64,000 bases of DNA from Psychroflexus lacisalsi (GCF_020164495.1 NZ_JAIQYZ010000002.1:124001-188000); one strand, 5' to 3'. Positions 44,569 to 54,486 are shown, counted from the stretch's first letter. Notes: generated from the letters alone by a model not told the origin. Translations and numbers: made by a program.

Positions 44569-45606
44569 TTAATAGCCTTCGGCATCTGTTTTGACTTTTC
44601 CCCAGAACGTTTTATACACAAAATAACTATACATCAAAACCAAAGGTCCTCCTACAGCTACAAATCCCATCATGATTTTGAGAGTTTTGGTGGAAGCAGC
44701 GGCGTTATATATGGTAATACTATTTTCAATTTCTGAATTGGATAACAATAAACGTGGATACAATTCAAAAGCGACAATTCCCAGCAACAATGCAATGGTA
44801 AGGCTTGTAAAAATGAAGGCCCAGCCGTACTTCTTTTTACTGGCAAGTCTTGGTACGTTTGCAATGCTTAAAAACACCAAAAACGGAACCACATAAAGCA
44901 CTTTATTTTCATTGAAAACTAAAAGTAAATGTTCTAAATTAAAGAAGCCATATCCTGTGGTTACCACGTAAGAGATGATAAAAAAGGCGATTCCAATTTT
45001 TAGAAATTGCTGTATTCGAGTATATAATTTACCTTCGGTCTTGAGCAATAGATAAATAGCACCGTGCATCATAAACAGGGCTAAACTTGTCACTCCAACC
45101 AAGACTGAAAATGGATTAAGAAACTCAAAAAAACCACGTCCTGTGTATTCAAAATTTTCATCTAAAGGCATTCCGTTTAAGATATTACCAAGGACAACCC
45201 CCAATAAAAAAGCAAGCATAATACTAGAAATAGAATACCCCCAATCCCACATACGCCTCCACCAGAGCATCTCTTCCATATTCCTGAATTTAATAGAGAT
45301 TCCTCTAAAAATGATAAATAAAAGAAATAAAATAAAAGGGGTGTACATGGCAGAAAACAGAGTCCCATAAAATACGGGGAAGCCAGCAAATAAGGTTCCA
45401 CCTCCTATCACTAACCACACTTCATTCCCGTGCCAGGTAGGATCAATGGCTTTTAAAGCGGTTTCCCGACTTGAATTTTTCTTAAAAAACATGTGCCAGG
45501 CTCCAGCTCCAAAATCGAAGCCGTCTAAAATAGCGTACCCGGAAAAGAGTCCTCCTACAACTAAAAACCACCAGGTGGGATAATCTAAACCTAAAAACGT
45601 TTCCAT
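44569..45606 (-). CDS. cydB: Cytochrome bd ubiquinol/menaquinol oxidase subunit II
   Basis: The 345-residue protein with eight or nine TM helices starts METFLGLDYPTWWFLVVGGL. Family landmarks are AILDGFDFGAGAWHMFF, then PTWHGNEVWLVIGGGTLFAGFP and FRGISIKFR, and all are present. It lies 13 bases after the cydA stop and forms the inner-membrane oxidase with it. Cytochrome bd has high oxygen affinity and tolerates nitric oxide, which fits the neighbouring NO genes. Confidence 0.95.
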   Translation of the reverse strand: METFLGLDYPTWWFLVVGGLFSGYAILDGFDFGAGAWHMFFKKNSSRETALKAIDPTWHGNEVWLVIGGGTLFAGFPVFYGTLFSAMYTPFILFLLFIIFRGISIKFRNMEEMLWWRRMWDWGYSISSIMLAFLLGVVLGNILNGMPLDENFEYTGRGFFEFLNPFSVLVGVTSLALFMMHGAIYLLLKTEGKLYTRIQQFLKIGIAFFIISYVVTTGYGFFNLEHLLLVFNENKVLYVVPFLVFLSIANVPRLASKKKYGWAFIFTSLTIALLLGIVAFELYPRLLLSNSEIENSITIYNAAASTKTLKIMMGFVAVGGPLVLMYSYFVYKTFWGKVKTDAEGY

Positions 45607-45619
45607 AACTTGAGTTTTA

Positions 45620-46996
45620 TTATTTTGTGACGACGTCTGCTATTTCTTTATTTAAACTTCCTTGATCAAAGTCGATATCGCTTTCTGGGCCGCTTTTAAT
45701 TTTCTTATTCATTAGATAGACAAACAAGAGGAATAGAATAAAATACACTATGAAGAACAAGATAAGAGAAAACAAAACCTGATTGGCTTGTACACTCTTA
45801 GACAAGGCGTCTGATGTTCTCAGCAAACCATAGACCACCCAAGGCTGCCTACCCATTTCTGCAGCAAACCAACCAAATTGGTTAGCCAATTGAGGGAGTA
45901 AAGCTGTAAAGACGAAGGTCCACAGCAACCATTTTTTTTCAAATAATTTACCACGTTTCCATTGCCAAACAGCAAATAAGCTCAAGGCAATTAAAAACAT
46001 TCCAATAGCCACCATAAGATGATAAAATTGAAAAACGGCAATCACTTGAGACGGCTGGTCTTCAATAGGAAAAGCATCAAGACCTGTGACAGGAGTTTCA
46101 AAATCCTGATCCAACATAAAGGACAATCCTCCAGGAATTTTGAGGCCGGTTGTGGTTTTGCTATCTTTATCTACCCATCCCAATAAATATAAATCGGCAG
46201 GGGCTTCTGCTTCAAAATGACCCTCCATGGCGGCCAATTTTGCTGGCTGATTTTCAGAAACACCTTCCGCAGAACTGTGTCCTGTAAATAATTGAGCTAA
46301 TGAACAAATGGTGGCGACAATCAAGGTGATTTTAAAAGCTTTTTTTGAAAGAACCACAAAGCGACCCTTCAGTATATAGTAAGCATGTACACTTAAAATC
46401 AGGAATGTGCCCGCCAGAAAAGCTCCCAACCAGACGTGTGTGAGTCGATCTACGGACGAAGGATTAAAAACCATAGCCCAAAAGTCAACAATTTCTGCCC
46501 TGGCCTGCATACCTTCCCCTACAATGTGGTAACCTGCAGGAGTTTGTTGCCAGGAGTTAGCTATAACAATCCAGACAGCAGAAAACATAGAACCTAGAAA
46601 GACAGCCCAGGTAGCCACCAAGTGTACCCAAGGTTTTACTCGATTCCACCCAAATAACAAGACTCCTAAGGCACTGCTCTCCAAAGCAAAAGCAAAAATA
46701 CCTTCTGCGGCCAAGGCACTACCAAAAATATCACCTACGTACCTGGAATAGGTGGCCCAATTGGTACCAAATTCAAATTCCATAACAATTCCTGTTACCA
46801 CACCAATACCAAAAGTAATAGCAAAAATTTTAGTCCAGAATTTGGCCAATACTTCATATTGTTTGTTTTTCGTTCGTATATAAATGCTTTCAAAAACAAC
46901 CATAATCAATCCTATACCAATACTAAGAGGCGGATAGATATAATGAAAAGCGACGGTGAAGGCAAATTGGATACGAGAGAGAATTTCTACATCCAT
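45620..46996 (-). CDS. cydA: Cytochrome bd oxidase subunit I
   Basis: The 458-residue protein starts [20 protein letters not shown] with the heme-ligand His18. Other landmarks are [19 protein letters not shown], the acidic [18 protein letters not shown], and [16 protein letters not shown] close to the quinol site. The quinol-binding loop is of the short type. With CydB it reduces oxygen to water at the inner membrane. It begins 103 bases after the end of the ABC operon and has its own -7 element. Confidence 0.96.
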   Translation of the reverse strand: MDVEILSRIQFAFTVAFHYIYPPLSIGIGLIMVVFESIYIRTKNKQYEVLAKFWTKIFAITFGIGVVTGIVMEFEFGTNWATYSRYVGDIFGSALAAEGIFAFALESSALGVLLFGWNRVKPWVHLVATWAVFLGSMFSAVWIVIANSWQQTPAGYHIVGEGMQARAEIVDFWAMVFNPSSVDRLTHVWLGAFLAGTFLILSVHAYYILKGRFVVLSKKAFKITLIVATICSLAQLFTGHSSAEGVSENQPAKLAAMEGHFEAEAPADLYLLGWVDKDSKTTTGLKIPGGLSFMLDQDFETPVTGLDAFPIEDQPSQVIAVFQFYHLMVAIGMFLIALSLFAVWQWKRGKLFEKKWLLWTFVFTALLPQLANQFGWFAAEMGRQPWVVYGLLRTSDALSKSVQANQVLFSLILFFIVYFILFLLFVYLMNKKIKSGPESDIDFDQGSLNKEIADVVTK

Positions 46997-47008
46997 AATT
47001 TTTTTTTA

Positions 47009-47053
47009 CAAAACTAAAAAATGACGTAAAGTAACTATGCCACAAATGTTACT
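47009..47053 (-). promoter_or_regulatory. Possible cydAB promoter
   Basis: On the minus strand TAGTTTTG (rc at 47009-47016) is a good -7 element. A 6-bp inverted repeat agtaac-N12-gttact (47030-47053) is centred 25.5 bases upstream of it. No TTG at -33 was found, so an activator may be needed. The repeat is not of the TGA-N6-TCA type. Confidence 0.4.
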
Positions 47054-47099
47054 CAAATTTTAATTAATAAAGTGAATTTCAATTCATTTCTTAATAGCG

Positions 47100-48221
47100 T
47101 CAAATCTTTTTACGATAGCTCCACACTGCCAAAGAATTCATGATAACGGCGTAAATAAAAGTTTTAATAATCAGTCTCGATGCATCTTGGAAATTTGACC
47201 CTTTAAGCATAACCATACGCATCATCTCAACAAAATAGGCTACAGGATTGAACTCCGTAAAAATTTTTGCCCACGTTGGCATGCTTTCTACAGGAGTGAA
47301 TAATCCACTCATGAGAATAAAAATAACTACAAAAAACCAAGCGATAAACATGGCCTGTTGTTGGGTATCTGTGAAGTTGGAGATAAACAAACCCATCCCC
47401 AAAATCACTAATAAATAAAGACTGGTGTAGCCGTAAATCAAGAAAATGCTTCCAAGCATAGGAATATTAAAAATCAGTTTTGAGATAAGTAATCCTACAC
47501 TAAGTAGTAACAAACCGATTACCCAGAATGGAAACAATTTCCCGACTATGAATTGCCATTTTTTGATAGGGGTCACATTGATTTGTTCTAAAGTGCCAAT
47601 TTCTTTTTCCCTAACAATATTCATACTTGACAGAAATATAGTTAGCATGGTAATGATGAGTACCAAAATTCCTGGCACCATCAAAGTTTTGTAATTCAGA
47701 TTTCGATTGTACCAAAATGAAGCTATACTTTCAGTCTTTGAAAAGCTCTGATTAAAAGTGTTCAGAGTCTTATTTTTTAGTTGAATATTTTTATTAAAAT
47801 GCATCACTATTTGCTGGATATAAACATTTTGGACACCAGCAGTTGCTCCATCAATCGCATTAATTCTAAGAGCAATTTGCGGATGTTGGGAATTGATGAT
47901 GTTTTTTTCAAAATCACCCGGAATTTCCAGTACCATATCAACTTTATCCTTCAAAATGACCTCCTCAGCCTGCCTAGAGGTTTCAAAATGTATAGGAGCT
48001 AAAAAATAAGAAGATCCTTTGATATGCTCTATTAATAAGCGTGAAGAAATGCTATTGTCATGATCGATATAGGCAACCTGAATATCCTTTACTTCATAAG
48101 TTGCTGCATTGGATAAAATAACGAGCTGAAGTAAGGGCAACACAAAAATAATAGGAATCATGGCTTTGTTCCTGAAAATTTGCTTGAACTCCTTCCGGAT
48201 GATAATAAATACAATTTTCAT
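47100..48221 (-). CDS. ABC-2 type permease (YbhR/YhhJ-like), second copy
   Basis: The 373-residue protein has an N-terminal membrane helix, a periplasmic domain (about 45-170) and a C-terminal set of five TM helices with NIVREKEIGTLEQINVTPI, the ABC-2 signature ahead of the second helix. It is related to the gene just upstream and should pair with it as a heterodimer. Substrate is unknown; relatives export drugs, cations or lipids. It is the last gene in the operon. Confidence 0.88.
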   Translation of the reverse strand: MKIVFIIIRKEFKQIFRNKAMIPIIFVLPLLQLVILSNAATYEVKDIQVAYIDHDNSISSRLLIEHIKGSSYFLAPIHFETSRQAEEVILKDKVDMVLEIPGDFEKNIINSQHPQIALRINAIDGATAGVQNVYIQQIVMHFNKNIQLKNKTLNTFNQSFSKTESIASFWYNRNLNYKTLMVPGILVLIITMLTIFLSSMNIVREKEIGTLEQINVTPIKKWQFIVGKLFPFWVIGLLLLSVGLLISKLIFNIPMLGSIFLIYGYTSLYLLVILGMGLFISNFTDTQQQAMFIAWFFVVIFILMSGLFTPVESMPTWAKIFTEFNPVAYFVEMMRMVMLKGSNFQDASRLIIKTFIYAVIMNSLAVWSYRKKI

Positions 48222-48243
48222 ATTTTCTTTTTAATAGTAAAGC

Positions 48244-49350
48244 CTAGGCTAGTCTTATTTTATATTTTTTGATACTTATACTCAGGAAAACAAAAGTCAT
48301 AAACAGCAAAATCAGTGTTTCCTTCCAGAAGAATCCAAAACCAACACCTTTAAGCATAATGGATTTTAAAATGATAATGAACCACTTGGCCGGAATAATA
48401 TTACTTATCACCTGTAAAGGCAGAGGCATGCTTTCGATAGGAAAAATAAAGCCTGAAAGTAAGATGGTAGGTAACATCAGGCCCATCAATGAAATCATCA
48501 TCGCCGTTTGCTGAGTTGATGATAAGGTAGAAATTAAAATACCCAGGCTCAATGAAGTGATAATAAATAAAATGCTCTCCAGCGCTAACCAGGATAGGCT
48601 TCCCACAATGGGCATTTGAAATACAAACACACTCAAGAGTACAATGACAGTGGCATTTATGATGGATAGAAAAATATAAGGAACAACTTTGCCTACAATA
48701 ACTGTTATCGGTTTCAAAGGAGAAACCAGTAAAATTTCCATGGATCCGACTTCTTTTTCCCGAGTGATAGAAATAGAAGTCATCATAGCTGAAACCAACA
48801 TTAAAATGACCGTCATCACTCCAGGCACAAACATATACACACTTTCCAAAGCTGGATTGAACAGCATTCTGCTTTCAGTCCCTACCAGTTCAGGTGATGT
48901 GTTTTGCTTTAAAGAAATATGGCTATATTTTGTGAGTATGGAATTGATATAGTTGGTTATGGTATTTGCAATGTTAGGATTGGTTGCATCAGTAATAATT
49001 TGCAGTTTACTCGCTTGAAGACGTTGAAGGTTTTTAGCAAAATCTTTTTCAAAAGTAACGACTGCTTTAATTTTTCCTTTTTGAAAGGCTTTTTCAATCT
49101 CTTTTTCACTTTGCAGCTCCTCCAAAACATTGAAATACTTGGAGGCCTGAAGATTCTCAATAATTTCTATTGAATTTTTATCGTCAGCTTTATTAAGAAC
49201 AGCAATATCTACGTTATTGATTTCATTGGAAATGGCAAAACCAAACAGCAAAATTTGAGCGATAGGCATACCGAATAAAATAAAAAGCGAACGTTTATCT
49301 CTAAAGATGTGGTAAAACTCTTTTTGTACAAATCCTATAAATTTCTTCAT
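48244..49350 (-). CDS. ABC-2 type permease (YbhS-like), first copy
   Basis: The 368-residue protein has the same plan: N-terminal TM (SLFILFGMPIAQILLFGFAI), a periplasmic region, then SITREKEVGSMEILLVSPL and several TM helices. Its start overlaps the end of the ATPase gene by 4 bases (49347-49350), so the two are coupled. It pairs with the next permease and two ATPases. Confidence 0.88.
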   Translation of the reverse strand: MKKFIGFVQKEFYHIFRDKRSLFILFGMPIAQILLFGFAISNEINNVDIAVLNKADDKNSIEIIENLQASKYFNVLEELQSEKEIEKAFQKGKIKAVVTFEKDFAKNLQRLQASKLQIITDATNPNIANTITNYINSILTKYSHISLKQNTSPELVGTESRMLFNPALESVYMFVPGVMTVILMLVSAMMTSISITREKEVGSMEILLVSPLKPITVIVGKVVPYIFLSIINATVIVLLSVFVFQMPIVGSLSWLALESILFIITSLSLGILISTLSSTQQTAMMISLMGLMLPTILLSGFIFPIESMPLPLQVISNIIPAKWFIIILKSIMLKGVGFGFFWKETLILLFMTFVFLSISIKKYKIRLA

Positions 49351-50066
49351 CGTGCAAGTTTTAGAAATACGTCATTTAAGCTACTTACACCAAATTCTTT
49401 TTTCAGGACTTTGGGCGTATCCAGAGCTTTAATTTCGCCTTCTACCATAATAGAAATTCGGTCGCAATATTCAGCTTCATCCATATAATGCGTGGTTACA
49501 AAAATGGTAGTCCCCTGGTTTGCCGCTTCGTAGATCAATTCCCAAAACTGCCGACGCGTAACGGGATCAACACCGCCGGTAGGTTCATCCAAAAACACTA
49601 TTTTAGGCTGGTGTAACAGGGCTACCGAGAAGGCTAATTTCTGCTTCCAACCCAGGGGCAAACTTCTTACTAGCTGTTTAGCATAGTCTTGAAGTCCCAA
49701 ATTTTCGACTACTCTGTTATACTTTACTTCAATTGATTTTGAATCTAACCCGTATATACCGCCAAAAAATTGAATGTTTTCTTTGATGTTCAAGTCATCA
49801 TATAAAGCAAACTTCTGGCTCATATAACCAATGTTTTTCTTCACCAATTCTGCCTGATTGGATACCTGATATCCCGCAACAACTGCATCGCCGGCTGAAG
49901 GTTTGGAGATACCAATAAGCATTTTCATAGCTGTGGTCTTACCAGCTCCATTGGCACCCAAGAAGCCAAAAATCTCACCTTTTTCCACTTCAAAATTGAG
50001 CTTATCAACAGCGGTAAAGTCCCCAAAGGACTTCGTTAGATTTGTTGCTTTTATTGTAGTTTCCAT
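49347..50066 (-). CDS. ABC transporter ATPase (second)
   Basis: The 239-residue protein shows Walker A GFLGANGAGKTTAMKM, a signature segment VRSLPLGWKQKLAFSVA in which the usual LSGGQ is replaced by LPLGW, and Walker B KIVFLDEPTGGVDPVTRRQF. The LPLGW-type signature is seen in YbhF-like second domains. It powers the pair of permeases downstream. It begins 3 bases after the stop of the first ATPase. Confidence 0.9.
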   Translation of the reverse strand: METTIKATNLTKSFGDFTAVDKLNFEVEKGEIFGFLGANGAGKTTAMKMLIGISKPSAGDAVVAGYQVSNQAELVKKNIGYMSQKFALYDDLNIKENIQFFGGIYGLDSKSIEVKYNRVVENLGLQDYAKQLVRSLPLGWKQKLAFSVALLHQPKIVFLDEPTGGVDPVTRRQFWELIYEAANQGTTIFVTTHYMDEAEYCDRISIMVEGEIKALDTPKVLKKEFGVSSLNDVFLKLAR

Positions 50067-50069
50067 GAT

Positions 50070-50975
50070 TTATTCTCTAGAGAGTTCCATAAATATATCC
50101 TCAATTTCCGGTGTAATCAACTGGACTTCAACGTCTTCAATTCCTTCATCTTCCAAGTGTTTTTTTATCTCATTCGGATCAAAATCATCTCGAGAATCCA
50201 TATAATGAAGCGATTCACCAAAAGGATAATTACTATGCGTGTATTGATATTTTCCTAAAACTTGTAAGCTTTTGTAAATCGAATTGGTACGTATATTAAT
50301 GACTTCTTTAGCAAAGTTCTTCACAATAGCTGAAGGTGTATCAACCTGAAGGATTTCACCCTGGTTGATAAATGCAATGCGATCACACAAAGCTGCTTCA
50401 TCCATATAAGGCGTGGACACAAAAATGGTGATATCCTTTTTTTGAAGCTTCTTTAACATGTCCCAAAATTCCTTTCTTGAAACTGGATCAACGCCCGTTG
50501 TCGGTTCGTCCAGAAACAACACTTTTGGTTTGTGGATCAAAGCACAACTCAGAGCTAATTTTTGCTTCATTCCGCCAGATAAATCTCCAGCTTTCCTCTT
50601 TTTGAAAGGCTCTATTTGGATATAGATGTCTTTTATTAAATCGTAGTTTTCCTCAATATTTGTGTCGAAAATTGTAGCAAAAAAATTAAGATTTTCTTCA
50701 ACCGTTAAGTCTTGATAAAGCGAAAACTTTCCGGGCATATAACCTATATTTTTCCTTAATTTTTTATAGTCTTTAATAACATCAAATCCAGCAACGTTTG
50801 CACTACCTTCATCAGGTAAAAGCAAACTTGCCAGAATCCTAAATAGCGTGGTTTTACCAGCACCATCGGGTCCTATCAACCCAAAAAGCTCATTTTCTTT
50901 GACTTCAAGGCTGATGTGTTTTACGGCTTTTAAGTCCTTAAAGGATTTGGAAATGTTGTTGATATGAAGGCTCAT
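50070..50975 (-). CDS. ABC transporter ATPase (first)
   Basis: The 301-residue protein has Walker A GLIGPDGAGKTTLFRI, signature GDLSGGMKQKLALSCALI, Walker B KVLFLDEPTTGVDPVSRKEF, and a C-terminal 60-residue extension after the DxLCDRIAF region. This split pair of ATPases corresponds to the fused YbhF. The stop/start spacing to the next gene is 3 bases. It follows the OsmC gene by 3 bases. Confidence 0.92.
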   Translation of the reverse strand: MSLHINNISKSFKDLKAVKHISLEVKENELFGLIGPDGAGKTTLFRILASLLLPDEGSANVAGFDVIKDYKKLRKNIGYMPGKFSLYQDLTVEENLNFFATIFDTNIEENYDLIKDIYIQIEPFKKRKAGDLSGGMKQKLALSCALIHKPKVLFLDEPTTGVDPVSRKEFWDMLKKLQKKDITIFVSTPYMDEAALCDRIAFINQGEILQVDTPSAIVKNFAKEVINIRTNSIYKSLQVLGKYQYTHSNYPFGESLHYMDSRDDFDPNEIKKHLEDEGIEDVEVQLITPEIEDIFMELSRE

Positions 50976-50978
50976 GAC

Positions 50979-51437
50979 TTAGGATTGTACAGTGACCGTT
51001 GGATGAATAGTGATTTCAGATTTCACTGAATTTGAAATAAGGCAGGCTTTCTTTGCTTTCCAAAGTACTTTTTCGGCCTTTTCAATGAATGACTCATCTG
51101 AAACAATTACTTCAGGATACAATTGAATTTCACTCATCATCGGGCGCCCATCGACTTTATCTAAAATTCCTTTAGACTTGCAATTAAAGCTAACAAAGTC
51201 AAGTTTGGAGTACTCTGCAATCGCAAGAAACGTCGTCATCAAACAACTGCTCACTGCAGACGTAAATAAATGCTCTGGAGTCCACGTGTAAGGGATTCCA
51301 CCCGAAAATTGAGTTGGAGGTGCAACTTCCATCGCATTTGCGATATTCTCCTTAGCATTATGCAATTCTGGGGAATACATTTTTCCCTTGCGGGTATGCA
51401 ACCATTCTATGTCAACATTATAAATATGCTCAGTCAT
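50979..51437 (-). CDS. OsmC-family protein
   Basis: The 152-residue protein has the OsmC/Ohr fold: GGIPYTWTPEHLFTSAVSSCLMTT holds the first redox Cys (near 67), and WKAKKACLISNSVKSEITIHP the second (near 131). Such proteins reduce organic hydroperoxides in the cytoplasm. Its place between the membrane-fusion gene and the ABC ATPases is common in Bacteroidetes. Confidence 0.88.
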   Translation of the reverse strand: MTEHIYNVDIEWLHTRKGKMYSPELHNAKENIANAMEVAPPTQFSGGIPYTWTPEHLFTSAVSSCLMTTFLAIAEYSKLDFVSFNCKSKGILDKVDGRPMMSEIQLYPEVIVSDESFIEKAEKVLWKAKKACLISNSVKSEITIHPTVTVQS

Positions 51438-51476
51438 TTCTAATCTTGTTTTATTATGAGTTTATTTTAAGATAAT

Positions 51477-52412
51477 TTACTTCAGCCAAACTTCAGCCGG
51501 CATGCCTATTTTCAGTTTACCATCGTTTTCAACTTCAACTTTAATGGCATAAACTAAAGCCACTCGCTCCTCCTTGGTTTGGATAATCTTAGGCGTGAAT
51601 TCAGCTTCATCAGAAATCCAGGTGATAACCCCTTCATAAGAAATCATCCCATTTTGTGAGTCTACTTTCACTTCTACCTTATTTCCCAAACTGAAATCGG
51701 TCAACTGGAGTTCTGAGATGTATGCTCTGATTTCTAATCTTGATAAATCAGCAATTTCAAATAGCGGCTTGCCGTATTGCGCCACTTCGGAAGCCTCTGC
51801 GTAGGTGTTGAGCACTCGACCATTAATAGGGCTTTTTATCATACTTTTTTGAAGTAAATCCTCCAATTCTTTCAATTGAATTTCAATGAGCTGAAGCTCG
51901 GTAAGCACTGAGGTGTTTTTGGACTTCACACTATTTATTTGCTGATTTAAAGCATTGATTTCTCCTTGGATATTATCTAATTGCTGTTGAGTTGCGGCAT
52001 TTTCACCTAACATCTGTTTGATGCGATTTCGATTTATTTTAGCGGTTTCTAACCTCGCAGAAAGCACACTGATTTCTGCCAACACGCTGCTAGAATTGGC
52101 TTGTATGACTTCTTTAAGTTCATTCCATTGGTATACTTGACCTTCTAATTTTTCTTGTGCTTCTTTAGCCTCAGCTGTAGAAGCGAAAGCCGTTAAATTC
52201 GCACCCATTGGACTTGGTAAATTTTCACTGATTAAGTAAGCCGAATTTTCAGCTGAAATCATTTCGCCAGGTTGATTATAATTAGCGACAAGCAACTTAG
52301 CATTTTCAAAATTTTGTGGCTCTTCTTTTATATAATTCACCATACATTCTATAGCGTCAAACTTTCGTTGTTTGCCTTTTTCTGTCACGAATTGAGCTGA
52401 ATGTGTTTTTTG
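51477..52412 (-). pseudogene. In-frame chimera: inverted nosL fragment joined to HlyD-type membrane fusion protein
   Basis: An open frame runs leftward. The first part is NosL without its lipoprotein start: upstream of the GTG at 52388 the frame still reads QKTHSAQF, then VTEKGKQRKFDAIECMVNYI, PSPMGANLTAFAST and GQVYQWNEL, the nitrous-oxide-reductase copper chaperone. Near residue 95 it passes directly into a HlyD/YbhG-like coiled coil (ENAATQQQLDNIQGEINALN) and the distal lipoyl/barrel part (SPINGRVLNTYAEASEVAQY, ending IGMPAEVWLK). Neither half has its signal peptide or N-terminal half. A functional periplasmic adaptor is therefore unlikely. Confidence 0.8.
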
Positions 52413-52931
52413 AACAATAATGTGTTTAAAAAAAATTGGGGAACCGCTTCTTATGGGTTGTTACTAAAGGAAATCAGTGACGGCGAAATCTACCACAATG
52501 CTTTTGAGAACAACACCACAGGAATCACAGCAGATGGTTCTACGAGAATAACATATCGTGAAAATGACTTCATAAATAATGGTTACGCTGTAAAATTCGT
52601 AGGTGGTAGCTATCAGAATAATTTTTCAAGAAATAATTTCCTCTATAATAACTTCGATTTGAGTTATTCTGGTGGCTTAAATGATAATAGCTTTGATAAG
52701 AATTATTGGAGTGATTATACAGGTTATGATTTGGACAAAGATGGATATGGAGATGTGCCTTATCGCCCTGTGAAGCTATTTAGTTACCTGGTAAATGAAA
52801 CGCCTGAAAGTATCATTTTATTAAGAAGTTTATTTATAGATATCATCAACTTTTCTGAGAAAGTGACTCCAGTTTTCACTCCAAAAAATCTCACCGATCA
52901 ACAACCTTTAATGCGCGAAGTACAATGGTAG
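52413..52931 (+). pseudogene. nosD: nosD, 5'-truncated
   Basis: The plus-strand frame opens at an ATG (52401), but recognisable NosD begins around 52413 (NNNVFKKNWGTASYGLLLKE). It shows the right-handed beta-helix repeats of periplasmic NosD (NAFENNTTGITADGS, NDFINNGYAVKFVGGSYQNN) and the conserved late FDKNYWSDYTGYDLDKDGYGD. The signal peptide and about half of the protein are missing. The cut end directly abuts the cut end of the inverted nosL fragment. It overlaps the nosF start by 7 bases, as in intact nosDFY. Confidence 0.8.
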
Positions 52932-53632
52932 AATTTAAAGATATTCATAAAAATTTTGGTAAAAATGAGGTGCTCACAGGCATCAATTTAAAGATTCAAA
53001 AAGGTAAAACTACCGCTATTTTAGGTCCTAATGGCTCTGGAAAAACCACCTTAATCAAAATATTACTCGGAATGTGTCATTCAAGTAAAGGCGATATTTT
53101 AGTGGGTGAATCCAATACCAGAAACAATTGGTCCTACAGAAAAAATATTGATTATTTACCACAAATCGCCAACTTCCCTGGAAACATAAAGGTGAAAGAA
53201 ATCATAGCAATGATCAAAGATTTGCGACATCAAAAAACACGTGATACAGAATTGATTGACTATTTTGAACTTGAACCCTACCTCAACACCAAACTGAGTC
53301 ATCTATCTGGTGGTTACAAGCAAAAAGTAAACTTGGTACTTAGTCTTATGTTTGACAGTCCATTTGTTATTTTGGATGAACCCACTTCAGGCCTGGATCC
53401 TCTATCCCTGATTAAATTAAAAGACCTGCTCAAAAAAGAACAGGACAATGGAAAAACAATCCTGATAACTTCTCACATCATGAGCTTTGTAGAAGAAATC
53501 TCAGACCATATCAGTTTTATTTTAGATGGTAAAGTCTATTTTGACGGAAGTATAGACGATTTAAAATCAAACACAGGAGAAACCGATTTTGAATACGCCA
53601 TTGCTAACTTATTAAAACACAATCATGCTTAA
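52925..53632 (+). CDS. nosF: NosF, ABC ATPase for nitrous oxide reductase maturation
   Basis: The 235-residue protein has Walker A AILGPNGSGKTTLIKI, signature LSHLSGGYKQKVNLVLSL and Walker B FVILDEPTSGLDPLSLIK. With NosY it energises delivery of sulfur or copper species to NosZ via NosD in the periplasm. It overlaps nosD at its start and nosY at its end (8 bases). It is intact, although its partner NosD is truncated and NosZ is not in the window. Confidence 0.9.
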   Translation: MVEFKDIHKNFGKNEVLTGINLKIQKGKTTAILGPNGSGKTTLIKILLGMCHSSKGDILVGESNTRNNWSYRKNIDYLPQIANFPGNIKVKEIIAMIKDLRHQKTRDTELIDYFELEPYLNTKLSHLSGGYKQKVNLVLSLMFDSPFVILDEPTSGLDPLSLIKLKDLLKKEQDNGKTILITSHIMSFVEEISDHISFILDGKVYFDGSIDDLKSNTGETDFEYAIANLLKHNHA

Positions 53633-54407
53633 AATATTAAAATACAGTTTTTTTGATTTGGTAAGAAGCCGTTGGAGCTATGTCTATTTCTTATTCTATC
53701 TGCTTTTGAGTTCGGTGTTGTTATTTTTGAACAACGACCTATCAAACACCATTATCACCCTGCTCAATGTTGTGATCGTTTTAGTACCACTCATCGGAAC
53801 TATTTTCGGGGTAATGTATTACTATGATTCACAGGAATTTACAGAACTGCTTTTAGCACAACCCATTAAAAGGCGGTCAATATTTTTGGGGCAGTTTTTA
53901 GGTGTGGCTACTTCCCTATCCTTAAGTGTGTTATTAGGCCTGGGCATTCCCTTTGCGTTGTATGGTTTATTCGAATCCAATGTTATTTTCGATTTTTTAA
54001 TTCTGATTGTAGTCGCTGTTTTTTTAAGCTTCATATTTAGTGCTTTGGCTTTCAATATTGCCTTGTCCAATACCAATAAAATTAAAGGATTTGGATATGC
54101 CATTTTATTATGGTTGTTTTTGGCAGTCATTTATGACGGTACTTTTTTGATTGCCCTCATTTATTTTCAGGAATATCCTTTAGACCAATTTACCCTCATC
54201 GCTACGCTGTTTAATCCTATCGATTTATCACGAATTCTAATTTTATTGAAACTTGATATCTCCGCACTACTGGGTTATACAGGAGCTATTTTTAAAGACT
54301 TTTTCGGCACTTTAACAGGAAGCCTAGTGTCCTTAGGGGTATTAGCAGTGTGGGTAGTTTTACCTTTATGGCGAATGCTTTGTATAGCCAATAAAAAAGA
54401 TTTTTAA
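53625..54407 (+). CDS. nosY: NosY, ABC permease for nitrous oxide reductase maturation
   Basis: The 260-residue protein has six TM helices starting YFLFYLLLSSVLLFLNNDLS. The cytosolic SQEFTELLLAQPIKRRSIFLGQFLGV matches the NosY/ABC-2 coupling region, and the late TLFNPIDLSRILILLKLDISAL matches NosY. The overlap with nosF and the preceding nosD fragment confirm identity. Confidence 0.9.
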   Translation: MLKILKYSFFDLVRSRWSYVYFLFYLLLSSVLLFLNNDLSNTIITLLNVVIVLVPLIGTIFGVMYYYDSQEFTELLLAQPIKRRSIFLGQFLGVATSLSLSVLLGLGIPFALYGLFESNVIFDFLILIVVAVFLSFIFSALAFNIALSNTNKIKGFGYAILLWLFLAVIYDGTFLIALIYFQEYPLDQFTLIATLFNPIDLSRILILLKLDISALLGYTGAIFKDFFGTLTGSLVSLGVLAVWVVLPLWRMLCIANKKDF

Positions 54408-54417
54408 TATCCTGAAC

Positions 54418-54461
54418 TTGATTCAAGTCATAAACTAAGGCCTGATCTAGTCGTAATTTTA
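54418..54461 (+). promoter_or_regulatory. Crp/Fnr-type operator and promoter of ric
   Basis: The operator ttgattcaagtcat (54418-54431) has TGA-N6-TCA symmetry centred at 54424.5. The -7 element taatttta starts at 54454, 29.5 bases from the centre, and the ATG of ric is 33 bases after it. The last base of the -7 element is A, not G, which suggests dependence on an activator. Confidence 0.7.
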
Positions 54462-54486
54462 AGTTATAATTTAAATCCTAAGCATT

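Noticed and set aside
47030-47053. Fifth Crp/Fnr operator at cydAB
   Set aside because: The inverted repeat agtaac/gttact does not contain TGA-N6-TCA and is 25.5, not 29.5, bases from the -7 element.
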